DNA from: Anaerolineae bacterium
GTDB lineage: Bacteria > Chloroflexota > Anaerolineae > 4572-78
Length of the DNA stretch: 12,915 nucleotides
Assembly: GCA_027022125.1 (NCBI GenBank)
Contig: JALVZI010000133.1
Coordinates: forward strand, 1 to 12,915
Direction of reading: 5' to 3'
In this document: positions 5,446 through 12,012 of the stretch, one piece after another
How positions within the stretch are numbered: the first letter of the stretch is position 1
How the letters are laid out: every line of letters starts with the position of its first letter
Notes under the pieces: generated by a model
Database searches by the model: none
What the model was told of the DNA's origin: nothing
What the model saw: only the letters and a program-made list of their open reading frames with translations
Made by a program: the position numbers and the translations under genes

Positions 5446-8400
5446 ATGCCCGCAACACCAAAACGCGCTCATAAAATCTCAAACATTCTCGCCTTTCTGG
5501 GGCAGAAACTCGGCTTCGGGATGGCGGTGCTGCTCAGTATCATCTACCTCAGTTTTTTGGGGCTGGATATGGCGCGCGGCACATCGTTCGGCTCGGCGCT
5601 GGTGGTATCGCTCACCAAAACGGGGAACTATCTGCTGCGGCTGGGGCGCGGCGATTTGGGTTTCACGCAGGCAGGCGTTTTCACCGGATTGCCCAGCCCG
5701 GTCATCGAAGTTATCCCCGATTTGCTGACCAAAAGTTTCGGGCTGCTGGCGGTATCGCTGACGCTGGCGGCAATTGTCGGTATCACGCTCGGATTGCTGG
5801 CGGCATACCAGCGCCGCGCCGGATGGTCGCTGTCCATCATCGTGCTGTCCATCATCGGCGTGTCCATCCCCAGTTTTTTTGCCGCGCTGCTGCTGCAACT
5901 GCTGCTGATTCAATGGACGCGGAAAATGGGCTCGCCGCTGCTGCCGCTGGGCGGGTTCGGTTGGGATAAACATCTCATTTTGCCCGCGCTGGTGCTGGCG
6001 GCGCGTCCGGTGGCGCAAATTACCCGCGTCACCTTCCTTTCGATTCAAACCATTCTGAAACAGGATTTTGTGCGCGTGGCGCACGCCAAAGGGTTGCGCG
6101 GCAGTACCGTGCTGTGGCGACATGTGGCGCGCAATGCCGCCATCCCCGTGCTGACCACCATCGGGCTATCGCTGCGATTCTCGCTGAGCAGTCTGCCGGT
6201 GGTCGAATTTTTCTTCGGCTGGACGGGGATGGGGCTGGTACTGCTGAAAGCCATTTCCCAAAAAGATGACGACCTGACGGTGGCACTGACGATCAGTTTG
6301 GGCGTGGTTTTCATTTTGGTGAATATCTTTTTGGAAGCCATGTACCGTTTGATTGACCCCCGCCTGCGCGATGCGGTGCGCCACACCCGGCGCGGCGGCG
6401 CGCGTGCCGGGCTGAAAACACTGCTGGCGGACATCCCCGCCATGCTCGCCGACAATCCGCTGTCGCGCTGGCTGAACCGCCGCCGCGAAGCCACCCTCCC
6501 CGCCGATGACCCCATCAAAGCGGTGTTGGCAAAACAAAAACGCCACATCGACCGCGCTACCGATGAACCCGACGGTGCAGCAGCCGAGCGGCGGCGCACA
6601 CTGCTGCGCGGCACAGTGGGCAATTTCCCCTTTGCCGTCGGCGGCATTTTGGTGCTGATTCTGCTGGCGGTGGTGGTGTTCGGTCCGCTGATGTCGCCGC
6701 ACAGCCCGTACACCACCGTCGGGCTGACCATCGTTGACGGCAAAATGGAAGTGCCGCCATTTGTGCCGGGCGAAAAATACCCGTGGGGCACAGACGTGAT
6801 GGGGCGCGACATTATGAGTTTGGTGCTGGCGGGCGCACAGCAAACGCTGATGCTGGCGGCGCTGGTCATGCTGACCCGCGTGCTGATTGGCGCGGTACTC
6901 GGCGCGCTGGCGGGCTGGTTCGGCGGCACATGGTTCGACCGCACCGTGCTGTCGCTGGCAGAAATTATCGCCGCTTTCCCCACCCTGCTGCTGGCGATGA
7001 TTCTGATTCTGGCAATCGGCATTCGGCAGGGTATGCAACCGTTCATCATCGCGCTGGGATTCGTCGGCTGGGGGGAAGTGATGCAATTTGTGCGCGGCGA
7101 AGTGATGGCGCTGCGCCCCAAACCGTTCATCGAAAGCGCGGTGGCAGTCGGGCTGCGCACGCCGGGCATTCTGCGGAATCACGTGCTGCCGAATCTCATT
7201 TCGCCCCTCATTTCGATTGCCTCGCTGGAAATGGGCGCGGTGCTGATGCTGCTCGGCGAGTTGGGCTTCATCGGCATTTTCATCGGCGGGGGCGCGTTTG
7301 CCGAATTGCAAATCGACATGCCGCCGTACCATTATTCGGATGTGCCGGAATGGGGCGCGCTGCTGAGCAATGTGCGGGTGTATGCCCGCGCCTACCCGTG
7401 GACGGCAATTTATCCCACACTGGCGTTTTTCATTTCCATTTTGAGTTTCAATCTGTTCGGCGAAGGTGTGCGGCGGCTGGTGGAAAGTGTCGGCGTGGGC
7501 ATCAACCGGCTGTTCAACCGCTACACGATGGGATTTGCCGCGCTGGCGATTGTCGCCGTCATTTGGGCGCGCAGCAATACCGGTTCGGTGGCATTTTACC
7601 GCCAGCAAGCCGAGCAGTTCAGCGGGCAGAATGCGCTGGCAACCGTGCAGACACTCACCGACCCGGCGCTGGACGGGCGCGCGCTCGGCACGGATGGCAT
7701 CAAATCTGCCGCCGATTATATCGCCGCGCAATTTGAATCGCTGGGGCTGCAGCCCGCCGGAGAAAAAAGCACGTTCCTCTATCGTCGCAAGCGCGGGTTC
7801 GAGCAATTAACCGCCGTGCCGCAATTTTCGGTGGATGATGGCGGCGCGCCGCCGGTCTATCACCAAAATTACACCGCTTTCCCCGGACAGAATCGCAATT
7901 TGGGCGAAGCGACGGGCACAGTGCGATTCATCACCACCGGACCGCTGCAAGCGGTCGGTTTCGGGCGCGGAACCATCCCCGCACTGAAAAACATTTCCCA
8001 TCCCGATGATATTTTGATGGTGCTGTCGCCGCGAGATGCGTTTTATATGGAACGTGTGCCGCGCGCCGGATTGCTGGTCATCGCCGATGATGAAACCGTG
8101 CTGCGTCAGAATCACACCCTTTCCAACCGCGACCCGGTGGATTCGGCATTCGGCACGGGGCGAAAAACGGGGCAGGATGCGCCCGTGCTGTGGATTGATT
8201 CCGCCACTGCCGACCGTCTGCTGGCAGGCACGGGGCAAACGGTGGAAAACCTGCGGCTCTATTCGCAGCGGCTGCTGGATGACCAGCTGGTGGATTTCGA
8301 TACCGGACATACCGCCGCCATTTCCGTGCAGGGCGAAACGGTTGACCGGTTTGAAAGTTATCACGTGCTGGGGTATCTACCCGGCACGGAAGGGCAAGGG

Positions 8401-9030
8401 CTGGACGGCGAAATGATTATGGTGCTGGCGCAGTATGATGCCCCGCCGCTCGACCCGGACGGGCAGCCGCGCCCCAACGCCAACGACAACGCTAGCGGTG
8501 TGGCTGTTATGCTGGAAGCCATCCGCACCATGCAGGAATCGGGCTACCAGCCATACCGAACATTTATGTTTGTGGCATACAGTTCAGAGGGGCTGGAAGG
8601 GGGCGAGGTGGTAACAGCGCCGCCCGACCCGCAAAAATTGCTGCAAGCGAAAATCGGGTTTGGCAGCAGTTACACCGTCAAAGCGGTGGTAGATTTGCGC
8701 GGGCTGGGCAGCGGCGACGGCAACCGACTGGCAATTTCGACCGGTGGCAGCCAACGGCTGGGGGAATTGCTGGAAAAATCGGCGCGGCAGATGGGGGTAA
8801 AAACCGTGCGCGCCGATGAGCCGGTGGATTTCACGCAGGTGTTCGCGGAACGCTCGGCGCGCGAAAGCGGGCAGGAAGCGCCGCAAATTATGCTCCATTG
8901 GGAGGGGTGGGAAAAAACCGCGCTCACCCCCGCTGACACGCCCGACACCATTTCGGCGGAAACGCTGCAAAAATCGGGGCGGGCGCTGACGCTCTCGCTG
9001 ATGATTTTGGGGCGCGAAGCGGAGTATTGA
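5446..9030 (+). CDS. DppB-DppC permease fusion with C-terminal M28-peptidase-like (probably inactive) domain
   Basis: 1194 residues. Residues 1-310 are a complete DppB/OppB-type ABC permease, with TM1 near 20-40 and the EAA loop (AKGLRG...RHVARNAAIP). Residues 311-384 are a charged cytoplasmic linker. Residues 385-682 are a complete DppC/OppC-type permease with the hallmark YPWGTDVMGRDIMS and EAA loop (GLRTPGILRNHVLPN). Both halves normally start and end in the cytoplasm, so an extra hydrophobic segment at 692-709 would carry the rest outside. Residues 725-1194 follow the M28 plan: GRALGTDGIKSAADYIAAQF, a PA-like insert near 835-890, ANDNASGVA (Asp1014) and VVDLRG (Asp1083). Expected catalytic or metal positions differ: AHYD is AQYD (Gln996), the Glu-Glu pair is a single Glu1048, and the terminal YHTP..DTPD His is Leu1160. 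The substrate is unknown, probably peptides; no ATPase or binding protein is nearby. GGAGAG at 5437 supports the start. Confidence 0.9.
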   Translation: MPATPKRAHKISNILAFLGQKLGFGMAVLLSIIYLSFLGLDMARGTSFGSALVVSLTKTGNYLLRLGRGDLGFTQAGVFTGLPSPVIEVIPDLLTKSFGLLAVSLTLAAIVGITLGLLAAYQRRAGWSLSIIVLSIIGVSIPSFFAALLLQLLLIQWTRKMGSPLLPLGGFGWDKHLILPALVLAARPVAQITRVTFLSIQTILKQDFVRVAHAKGLRGSTVLWRHVARNAAIPVLTTIGLSLRFSLSSLPVVEFFFGWTGMGLVLLKAISQKDDDLTVALTISLGVVFILVNIFLEAMYRLIDPRLRDAVRHTRRGGARAGLKTLLADIPAMLADNPLSRWLNRRREATLPADDPIKAVLAKQKRHIDRATDEPDGAAAERRRTLLRGTVGNFPFAVGGILVLILLAVVVFGPLMSPHSPYTTVGLTIVDGKMEVPPFVPGEKYPWGTDVMGRDIMSLVLAGAQQTLMLAALVMLTRVLIGAVLGALAGWFGGTWFDRTVLSLAEIIAAFPTLLLAMILILAIGIRQGMQPFIIALGFVGWGEVMQFVRGEVMALRPKPFIESAVAVGLRTPGILRNHVLPNLISPLISIASLEMGAVLMLLGELGFIGIFIGGGAFAELQIDMPPYHYSDVPEWGALLSNVRVYARAYPWTAIYPTLAFFISILSFNLFGEGVRRLVESVGVGINRLFNRYTMGFAALAIVAVIWARSNTGSVAFYRQQAEQFSGQNALATVQTLTDPALDGRALGTDGIKSAADYIAAQFESLGLQPAGEKSTFLYRRKRGFEQLTAVPQFSVDDGGAPPVYHQNYTAFPGQNRNLGEATGTVRFITTGPLQAVGFGRGTIPALKNISHPDDILMVLSPRDAFYMERVPRAGLLVIADDETVLRQNHTLSNRDPVDSAFGTGRKTGQDAPVLWIDSATADRLLAGTGQTVENLRLYSQRLLDDQLVDFDTGHTAAISVQGETVDRFESYHVLGYLPGTEGQGLDGEMIMVLAQYDAPPLDPDGQPRPNANDNASGVAVMLEAIRTMQESGYQPYRTFMFVAYSSEGLEGGEVVTAPPDPQKLLQAKIGFGSSYTVKAVVDLRGLGSGDGNRLAISTGGSQRLGELLEKSARQMGVKTVRADEPVDFTQVFAERSARESGQEAPQIMLHWEGWEKTALTPADTPDTISAETLQKSGRALTLSLMILGREAEY

Positions 9031-9054
9031 TTGATATACAGCAAACGAGAAAAA

Positions 9055-9084
9055 CGTAGGGGCGGCTCGCGAGCCGCCCCTACG
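9055..9084. repeat. Perfect 30-bp palindrome with CGTAGGGGCGG arms
   Basis: Arms CGTAGGGGCGGCTCG and CGAGCCGCCCCTACG are perfectly complementary with no spacer. It lies 25 bp after the stop of the fusion gene and is followed by GATTTT, so it may also act as its transcription terminator. The arm ends match those of other palindromes at 9373 and 9518. Confidence 0.8.
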
Positions 9085-9166
9085 GATTTTAGCGCGAACC
9101 GACGTAGTGCATCATCTAGTCTTAATTGTCGGGCTATTGTCCACTGACAAAAGGTGTAAGAATTGA

Positions 9167-9301
9167 ACCACAGAGGCGCAGAGGCACAGAGAAAATAAGG
9201 TTTGAGAGCCTGTTATGCGGCGGTATCTGAAATTTTCGGCGAAAATTTGAACCGGCACTCAAAAAATTTTTAAATTCTGCGCGTCTCTGTGCCTCTGTGG
9301 T
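9167..9301. repeat. Inverted repeat of CACAGAGG words enclosing a small palindrome
   Basis: ACCACAGAGGCGCAGAG (9167-9183) returns inverted near 9285-9301 with one mismatch, and each arm is itself built of 8-nt words such as GCACAGAG. Within lies AAATTTTC-GGC-GAAAATTT (9230-9248), a perfect 8-bp hairpin. No coding frame crosses the element. CACAGAGGCACAGAG-type words are a common intergenic repeat in some repeat-rich bacteria. Confidence 0.6.
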
Positions 9302-9372
9302 GAAAAATTAAACCTTTTTTCAGATGAACCATTACAGAGAGAGTAATCCTACTTTTTAGATTGGGTGATGCA

Positions 9373-9407
9373 GTAGGGGCACACTGCAGCGTGCCCCTAC
9401 GTTTTTT
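9373..9407 (+). repeat. Palindrome with GTAGGGGCAC arms, followed by a T tract
   Basis: GTAGGGGCAC (9373-9382) and GTGCCCCTAC (9391-9400) enclose ACTGCAGC, which adds a central CTGCAG palindrome with one mismatch on each side. GTTTTTT follows directly, giving the shape of an intrinsic terminator on the + strand. Confidence 0.7.
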
Positions 9408-9423
9408 GCCGGTTTCACCTTGG

Positions 9424-9457
9424 GATACGCCCTGCGGCGGATCAGGATAACATCGGC
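9424..9457. repeat. Second copy of the GATACGCCCT...TCAGGAT...ATCGGC element
   Basis: GATACGCCCTGC (9424-9435), TCAGGAT (9442-9448) and ATCGGC (9452-9457) repeat the interior of the element at 3589-3625 with similar spacing. The flanking 11-bp inverted arms of the first copy are not seen here. Confidence 0.5.
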
Positions 9458-9483
9458 AGGGAAAAACACATCCTAAACGCTCC

Positions 9484-9514
9484 CGTAGAGACGCCCAAAT
9501 TGGGCGTCTCTACG
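9484..9514. repeat. Perfect palindrome with CGTAGAGACGCCCAA arms
   Basis: Two 15-bp arms, perfectly complementary, around a single A. This arm sequence is different from the GTAGGGGC family but shares the CGTAG ends. It abuts the next palindrome with 3 bp between. Confidence 0.8.
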
Positions 9515-9517
9515 AGA

Positions 9518-9573
9518 GTAGGGGCGACCTTTATGGTCGCCCGAAATAGGGCAGCCACAAGGGCTGCCCCTAC
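9518..9573. repeat. Cruciform-like double hairpin with GTAGGGGC/GCCCCTAC ends
   Basis: Outer ends GTAGGGG (9518-9524) and CCCCTAC (9567-9573) enclose two separate hairpins: GGGCGACC with GGTCGCCC (9522-9542) and GGGCAGCC with GGGCTGCCC (9549-9569). It has the ends of one family and two internal stems, as if two elements had merged or as a clover-like folded element. Confidence 0.7.
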
Positions 9574-9690
9574 GACTGCAGCATACGCTGAGTAGTTACC
9601 AATTTTTCCTTAAATTCGTGCAATCTGTGGAAATTCGTGGCTGATTTTCAGTATTTTTCAAGCAATCACGATTTAATGCTGCGCTACCAT
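9574..9690. repeat. Gene-free stretch with 9-nt AAATTCGTG words
   Basis: The sequence at about 9612-9641 is made of AAATTCGTG, CAATCTGTG and GAAATTCGTGG, a period-9 version of the word arrays. The rest, up to the end of the LysR gene, shows no gene, promoter or terminator that I can support. Confidence 0.45.
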
Positions 9691-10611
9691 TTACGCCACT
9701 AATTGCAACATCGCCTGATTTTCCGGTTCGTGGATGAAATTCCAAAACTCGATTTGGGCGCGGGTTGCCGGTTGGCGTTTGCTGTGCGCGATGAAAATTT
9801 CTCGCCGCAGCGACAACCCCGCCACCGGCACTTCTTTCAGCCGCCCCAATTCTATCCCCCGCCGCGCCACCGTGCGCGAAATGAATGCTACCCCAATTCC
9901 CTCTTCCACCGCCATAGCAATCGCTTCTGTATTGCCAATTTCCATCACGATATTCAACTCATCCAAATTGATTCCGGCGGCTTGCAGCGCAACCTCCATT
10001 TCCTCCCGTGTCCCCGAAGATTGCTCGCGCAAAATAAAATCCACGTCGCGCAACTCGGTGGCGGCAATTTCCGTGCGAGAAGCCCACGGGTGGTCGGTGG
10101 GAACCACCAGCACCACATGGTCATCAAAAAAGTGAGAAAATTCCGCATCGGCACAATTTGGCTGGGCACTGACAATCGCCAAATGGATGATGCCGTCGCA
10201 CAGGTTTGCCAGCACTTCTGTGCGCGGTCGGTTGTGAATGGAAACCTGCACATGGGGAAACTTTTTTCTGAACCGAGCCACCAGCGACGGCAGATAATAT
10301 TTGCCGGTGGTGGTACTGCATCCGATGGTCAACTTACCCACCACATCCCCTTTTAACGCCTCAATTTCCTCTCTGATTTGAATGGAACGGCGCACCATTT
10401 CTCGCGCCATGGGAACGAGCGCCACCCCCTGCTCGGTCAGCGATAGCGTTCTGCCGGAACGGTGGAACAATTGCAATCCCAACTCCCGCTCCAGTGCGCG
10501 AATCTGCATGCTGACCGCCGGTTGTGTCAGATTCAGTTGTCTCGCCGCCGCCGAGAAATTTTCGGTTTCTGCCGCCGCCAAAAACACAGACAGTTCATAA
10601 ACATTCAACAT
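9691..10611 (-). CDS. LysR-type transcriptional regulator (CysL/CbbR-like)
   Basis: 306 residues, the usual length for LysR regulators. The N-terminal winged helix-turn-helix is clear (residues about 3-62: FLAAAETENFSAAARQLN, TQPAVSMQIRALERELG, LFHRSGRTLSLTEQG). The remainder (about 92-300) has the two-lobed effector domain with motifs common in the CysL/CbbR group (KLTIGCSTTTGKYYLP; FILREQSSGTREEME; GNTEAIAMAVEEGIGVAFIS). It is transcribed divergently from the nine-heme cytochrome gene, the usual arrangement for a LysR protein and its target, so it probably controls the cytochrome operon; the effector is unknown. The start at 10611 is the first Met before a standard LysR N-terminus, with a G-rich stretch (GGGGGCG) upstream as a possible ribosome site. 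It ends in repeat-rich DNA. Confidence 0.95.
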   Translation of the reverse strand: MLNVYELSVFLAAAETENFSAAARQLNLTQPAVSMQIRALERELGLQLFHRSGRTLSLTEQGVALVPMAREMVRRSIQIREEIEALKGDVVGKLTIGCSTTTGKYYLPSLVARFRKKFPHVQVSIHNRPRTEVLANLCDGIIHLAIVSAQPNCADAEFSHFFDDHVVLVVPTDHPWASRTEIAATELRDVDFILREQSSGTREEMEVALQAAGINLDELNIVMEIGNTEAIAMAVEEGIGVAFISRTVARRGIELGRLKEVPVAGLSLRREIFIAHSKRQPATRAQIEFWNFIHEPENQAMLQLVA

Positions 10612-10712
10612 ACGCGCCCCCGCAAAACATCAATTCGATAACTGCTCACCGAGCAATGGTATCGTGCCGATTTCACCCTCCCCCTCCATAACCGTTTGTG
10701 AATAGTGTAACA

Positions 10713-10796
10713 TATCTTTCATCAAAAAACAATATGATGGACACGATAATCCATAAATGCTTTTTATCAATATCCATAAATATCTTTCATAAAGAT
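10713..10796. promoter_or_regulatory. Repeated motifs in the divergent region, candidate LysR operator
   Basis: TATCTTTCAT occurs at 10713-10722 and 10781-10790. TCCATAAAT occurs at 10750-10758 and 10773-10781, followed each time by a CTTT..AT..AA pattern, 23 bp apart. ATCTTTCATAAAGAT (10782-10796) is a perfect palindrome of the T-N11-A kind expected for LysR sites. The block lies upstream of the -35 box of the cytochrome promoter, where an activator would bind. Confidence 0.5.
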
Positions 10797-10811
10797 TTTT
10801 TATCAAACCTA

Positions 10812-10840
10812 TTGCATCTTATAAACAAATCTGTTAAAAT
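10812..10840 (+). promoter_or_regulatory. Promoter of the multiheme cytochrome operon
   Basis: TTGCAT (10812-10817) and TAAAAT (10835-10840) are separated by 17 bp, with TG one base before the -10 (TGT-TAAAAT). The predicted start is near 10847, about 55 nt before the ATG at 10903. The whole region from 10690 to 10870 is much richer in A and T than the genes. Confidence 0.65.
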
Positions 10841-10849
10841 ACAGATGAA

Positions 10850-10865
10850 TGTGAATTATATCACA
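10850..10865. promoter_or_regulatory. Perfect CRP/FNR-family palindrome
   Basis: TGTGA-ATTATA-TCACA is an exact match to the TGTGA-N6-TCACA binding pattern of CRP-like regulators. It lies just downstream of the predicted -10 box, over or just after the transcription start. A protein bound there would be expected to block this promoter; activation would require a different start site. Confidence 0.6.
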
Positions 10866-10902
10866 GATTTTCACCCAGATGAAACCTTTTCAGGATGTCC
10901 AT

Positions 10903-12009
10903 ATGAAGCCGGCAAAAAAAATCCCAACCATTGTTTTGCTCTCGCTCTGCTTTTTCATCCTCGTTGGCGCGCTCGCCGTTCAAGCACAGGAACCGCTCGC
11001 GGAAAATGAGCAATGCCTGACCTGCCACAGCAACCCCGATTTGACCGTCACTTTTGCGGATGGCAGCGAAATCAGCGGGCATGTCAGCCGCAGCGGTTTT
11101 TTGCATTCCGTCCACGGGGATGAGGATATGACCTGCGGCGGCTGCCACCCCGACCATCAAGATTATCCCCACCCGGAGGTAGATGCCGCCGATGCTCGCA
11201 GTTACACGCTGAAACTCAACGAAACGTGTCTCGACTGCCACCCCGACCAGTCGGAAAAGGTGCAGGACAGTGTGCACAGCAAATATCTGGCGGACGGACA
11301 CACCGAAGCGGCGGTGTGTGTGGATTGTCACGGCGCACACGATACCATCTCCCTGCGAGAATCGCGCGTTGCCATTGCCACAGCGTGCCGTCAGTGTCAC
11401 AGCGAAATTTACGATGAATACCGCGACAGCGTTCACGGCAAAGCGTTGGTAGAGGAAGAAAATACCGATGCGCCCACCTGCGTGGATTGCCACGGCGTGC
11501 ATCAAATTGAAAACCCGCACACGGCACAATACCGCAACACATCGCCGGAAATGTGCGGCAGTTGCCATGCCGATGCGGAACTGATGAAAAAATACGATAT
11601 TTCCACCAACGTTTTTCAAACGTATGTGGCGGATTTTCACGGCACAACCGTGACGCTTTTCGAGCGGGAATCGCCCGATTTGCCGAGCAATAAAGCCGTC
11701 TGTTACGACTGCCACGGCATTCACAATATCAAAGCGCCGGACGACCCCAACTCCACCGTCATCAAAGATAATCTGCAAAAAACGTGCCAAAAATGCCACC
11801 CCGATATTTCGGCGAATTTCCCGGCGAGTTGGACGAGCCATTACGAGCCGACTTTCGATAAAGAACCGCTGGTCGCCGCAGTGAATCTGTTTTACGCCAT
11901 CATCATTCCCGGCGTTATCGGTTTTATGGGGCTGTTCGTGGTCATCGATGCCGGACATCGTTTGTTCGGCAAAAAATCAGCCGACACCAAACACCAAGAT
12001 GAGGATTAG
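10903..12009 (+). CDS. Nine-heme c-type cytochrome, membrane anchored
   Basis: 368 residues from the ATG at 10903, which has AGGA (10892-10895) 7 nt upstream. An in-frame ATG at 10879 would add 8 residues but has no ribosome site and would put Asp and His before the signal peptide. Residues 1-28 form a signal peptide (cleavage likely after VQA). Nine CXXCH heme motifs have first cysteines at 38, 78, 109, 139, 162, 193, 218, 267 and 295. Between them, SVHGK/SVHSK-type His motifs repeat, in keeping with a bis-His multiheme of the cytochrome c3/c7-like kind. Residues 328-348 form a C-terminal membrane anchor with a short charged tail. Electrons probably pass between the following membrane subunit and an unknown partner outside the membrane. 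The terminal enzyme, if any, lies beyond the window. The next gene starts 3 bp later. Confidence 0.93.
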   Translation: MKPAKKIPTIVLLSLCFFILVGALAVQAQEPLAENEQCLTCHSNPDLTVTFADGSEISGHVSRSGFLHSVHGDEDMTCGGCHPDHQDYPHPEVDAADARSYTLKLNETCLDCHPDQSEKVQDSVHSKYLADGHTEAAVCVDCHGAHDTISLRESRVAIATACRQCHSEIYDEYRDSVHGKALVEEENTDAPTCVDCHGVHQIENPHTAQYRNTSPEMCGSCHADAELMKKYDISTNVFQTYVADFHGTTVTLFERESPDLPSNKAVCYDCHGIHNIKAPDDPNSTVIKDNLQKTCQKCHPDISANFPASWTSHYEPTFDKEPLVAAVNLFYAIIIPGVIGFMGLFVVIDAGHRLFGKKSADTKHQDED

Positions 12010-12012
12010 ATT

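Noticed and set aside
6166..7806. 546-codon open frame antisense to the permease fusion
   Set aside because: Rich in His, Gln, Arg and Asn as expected from the complement of hydrophobic GC-rich codons; no recognisable domain or ribosome site.
7650..9030. Active M28 aminopeptidase
   Set aside because: The His of AHYD, one of the Glu pair and the final His are replaced, so activity is unlikely although the fold is recognisable.
9055..9573. Ends of an insertion sequence
   Set aside because: No transposase frame lies between the palindromes and each palindrome is self-contained.
10879..10902. Upstream ATG for the nine-heme cytochrome
   Set aside because: No Shine-Dalgarno before it, whereas the ATG at 10903 has AGGA at 7 nt and gives a compact signal peptide beginning MKPAKK.
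10861..11958. 365-codon open frame antisense to the multiheme cytochrome
   Set aside because: The + strand frame has nine CXXCH motifs, a signal peptide and an anchor; the antisense frame has no motif.
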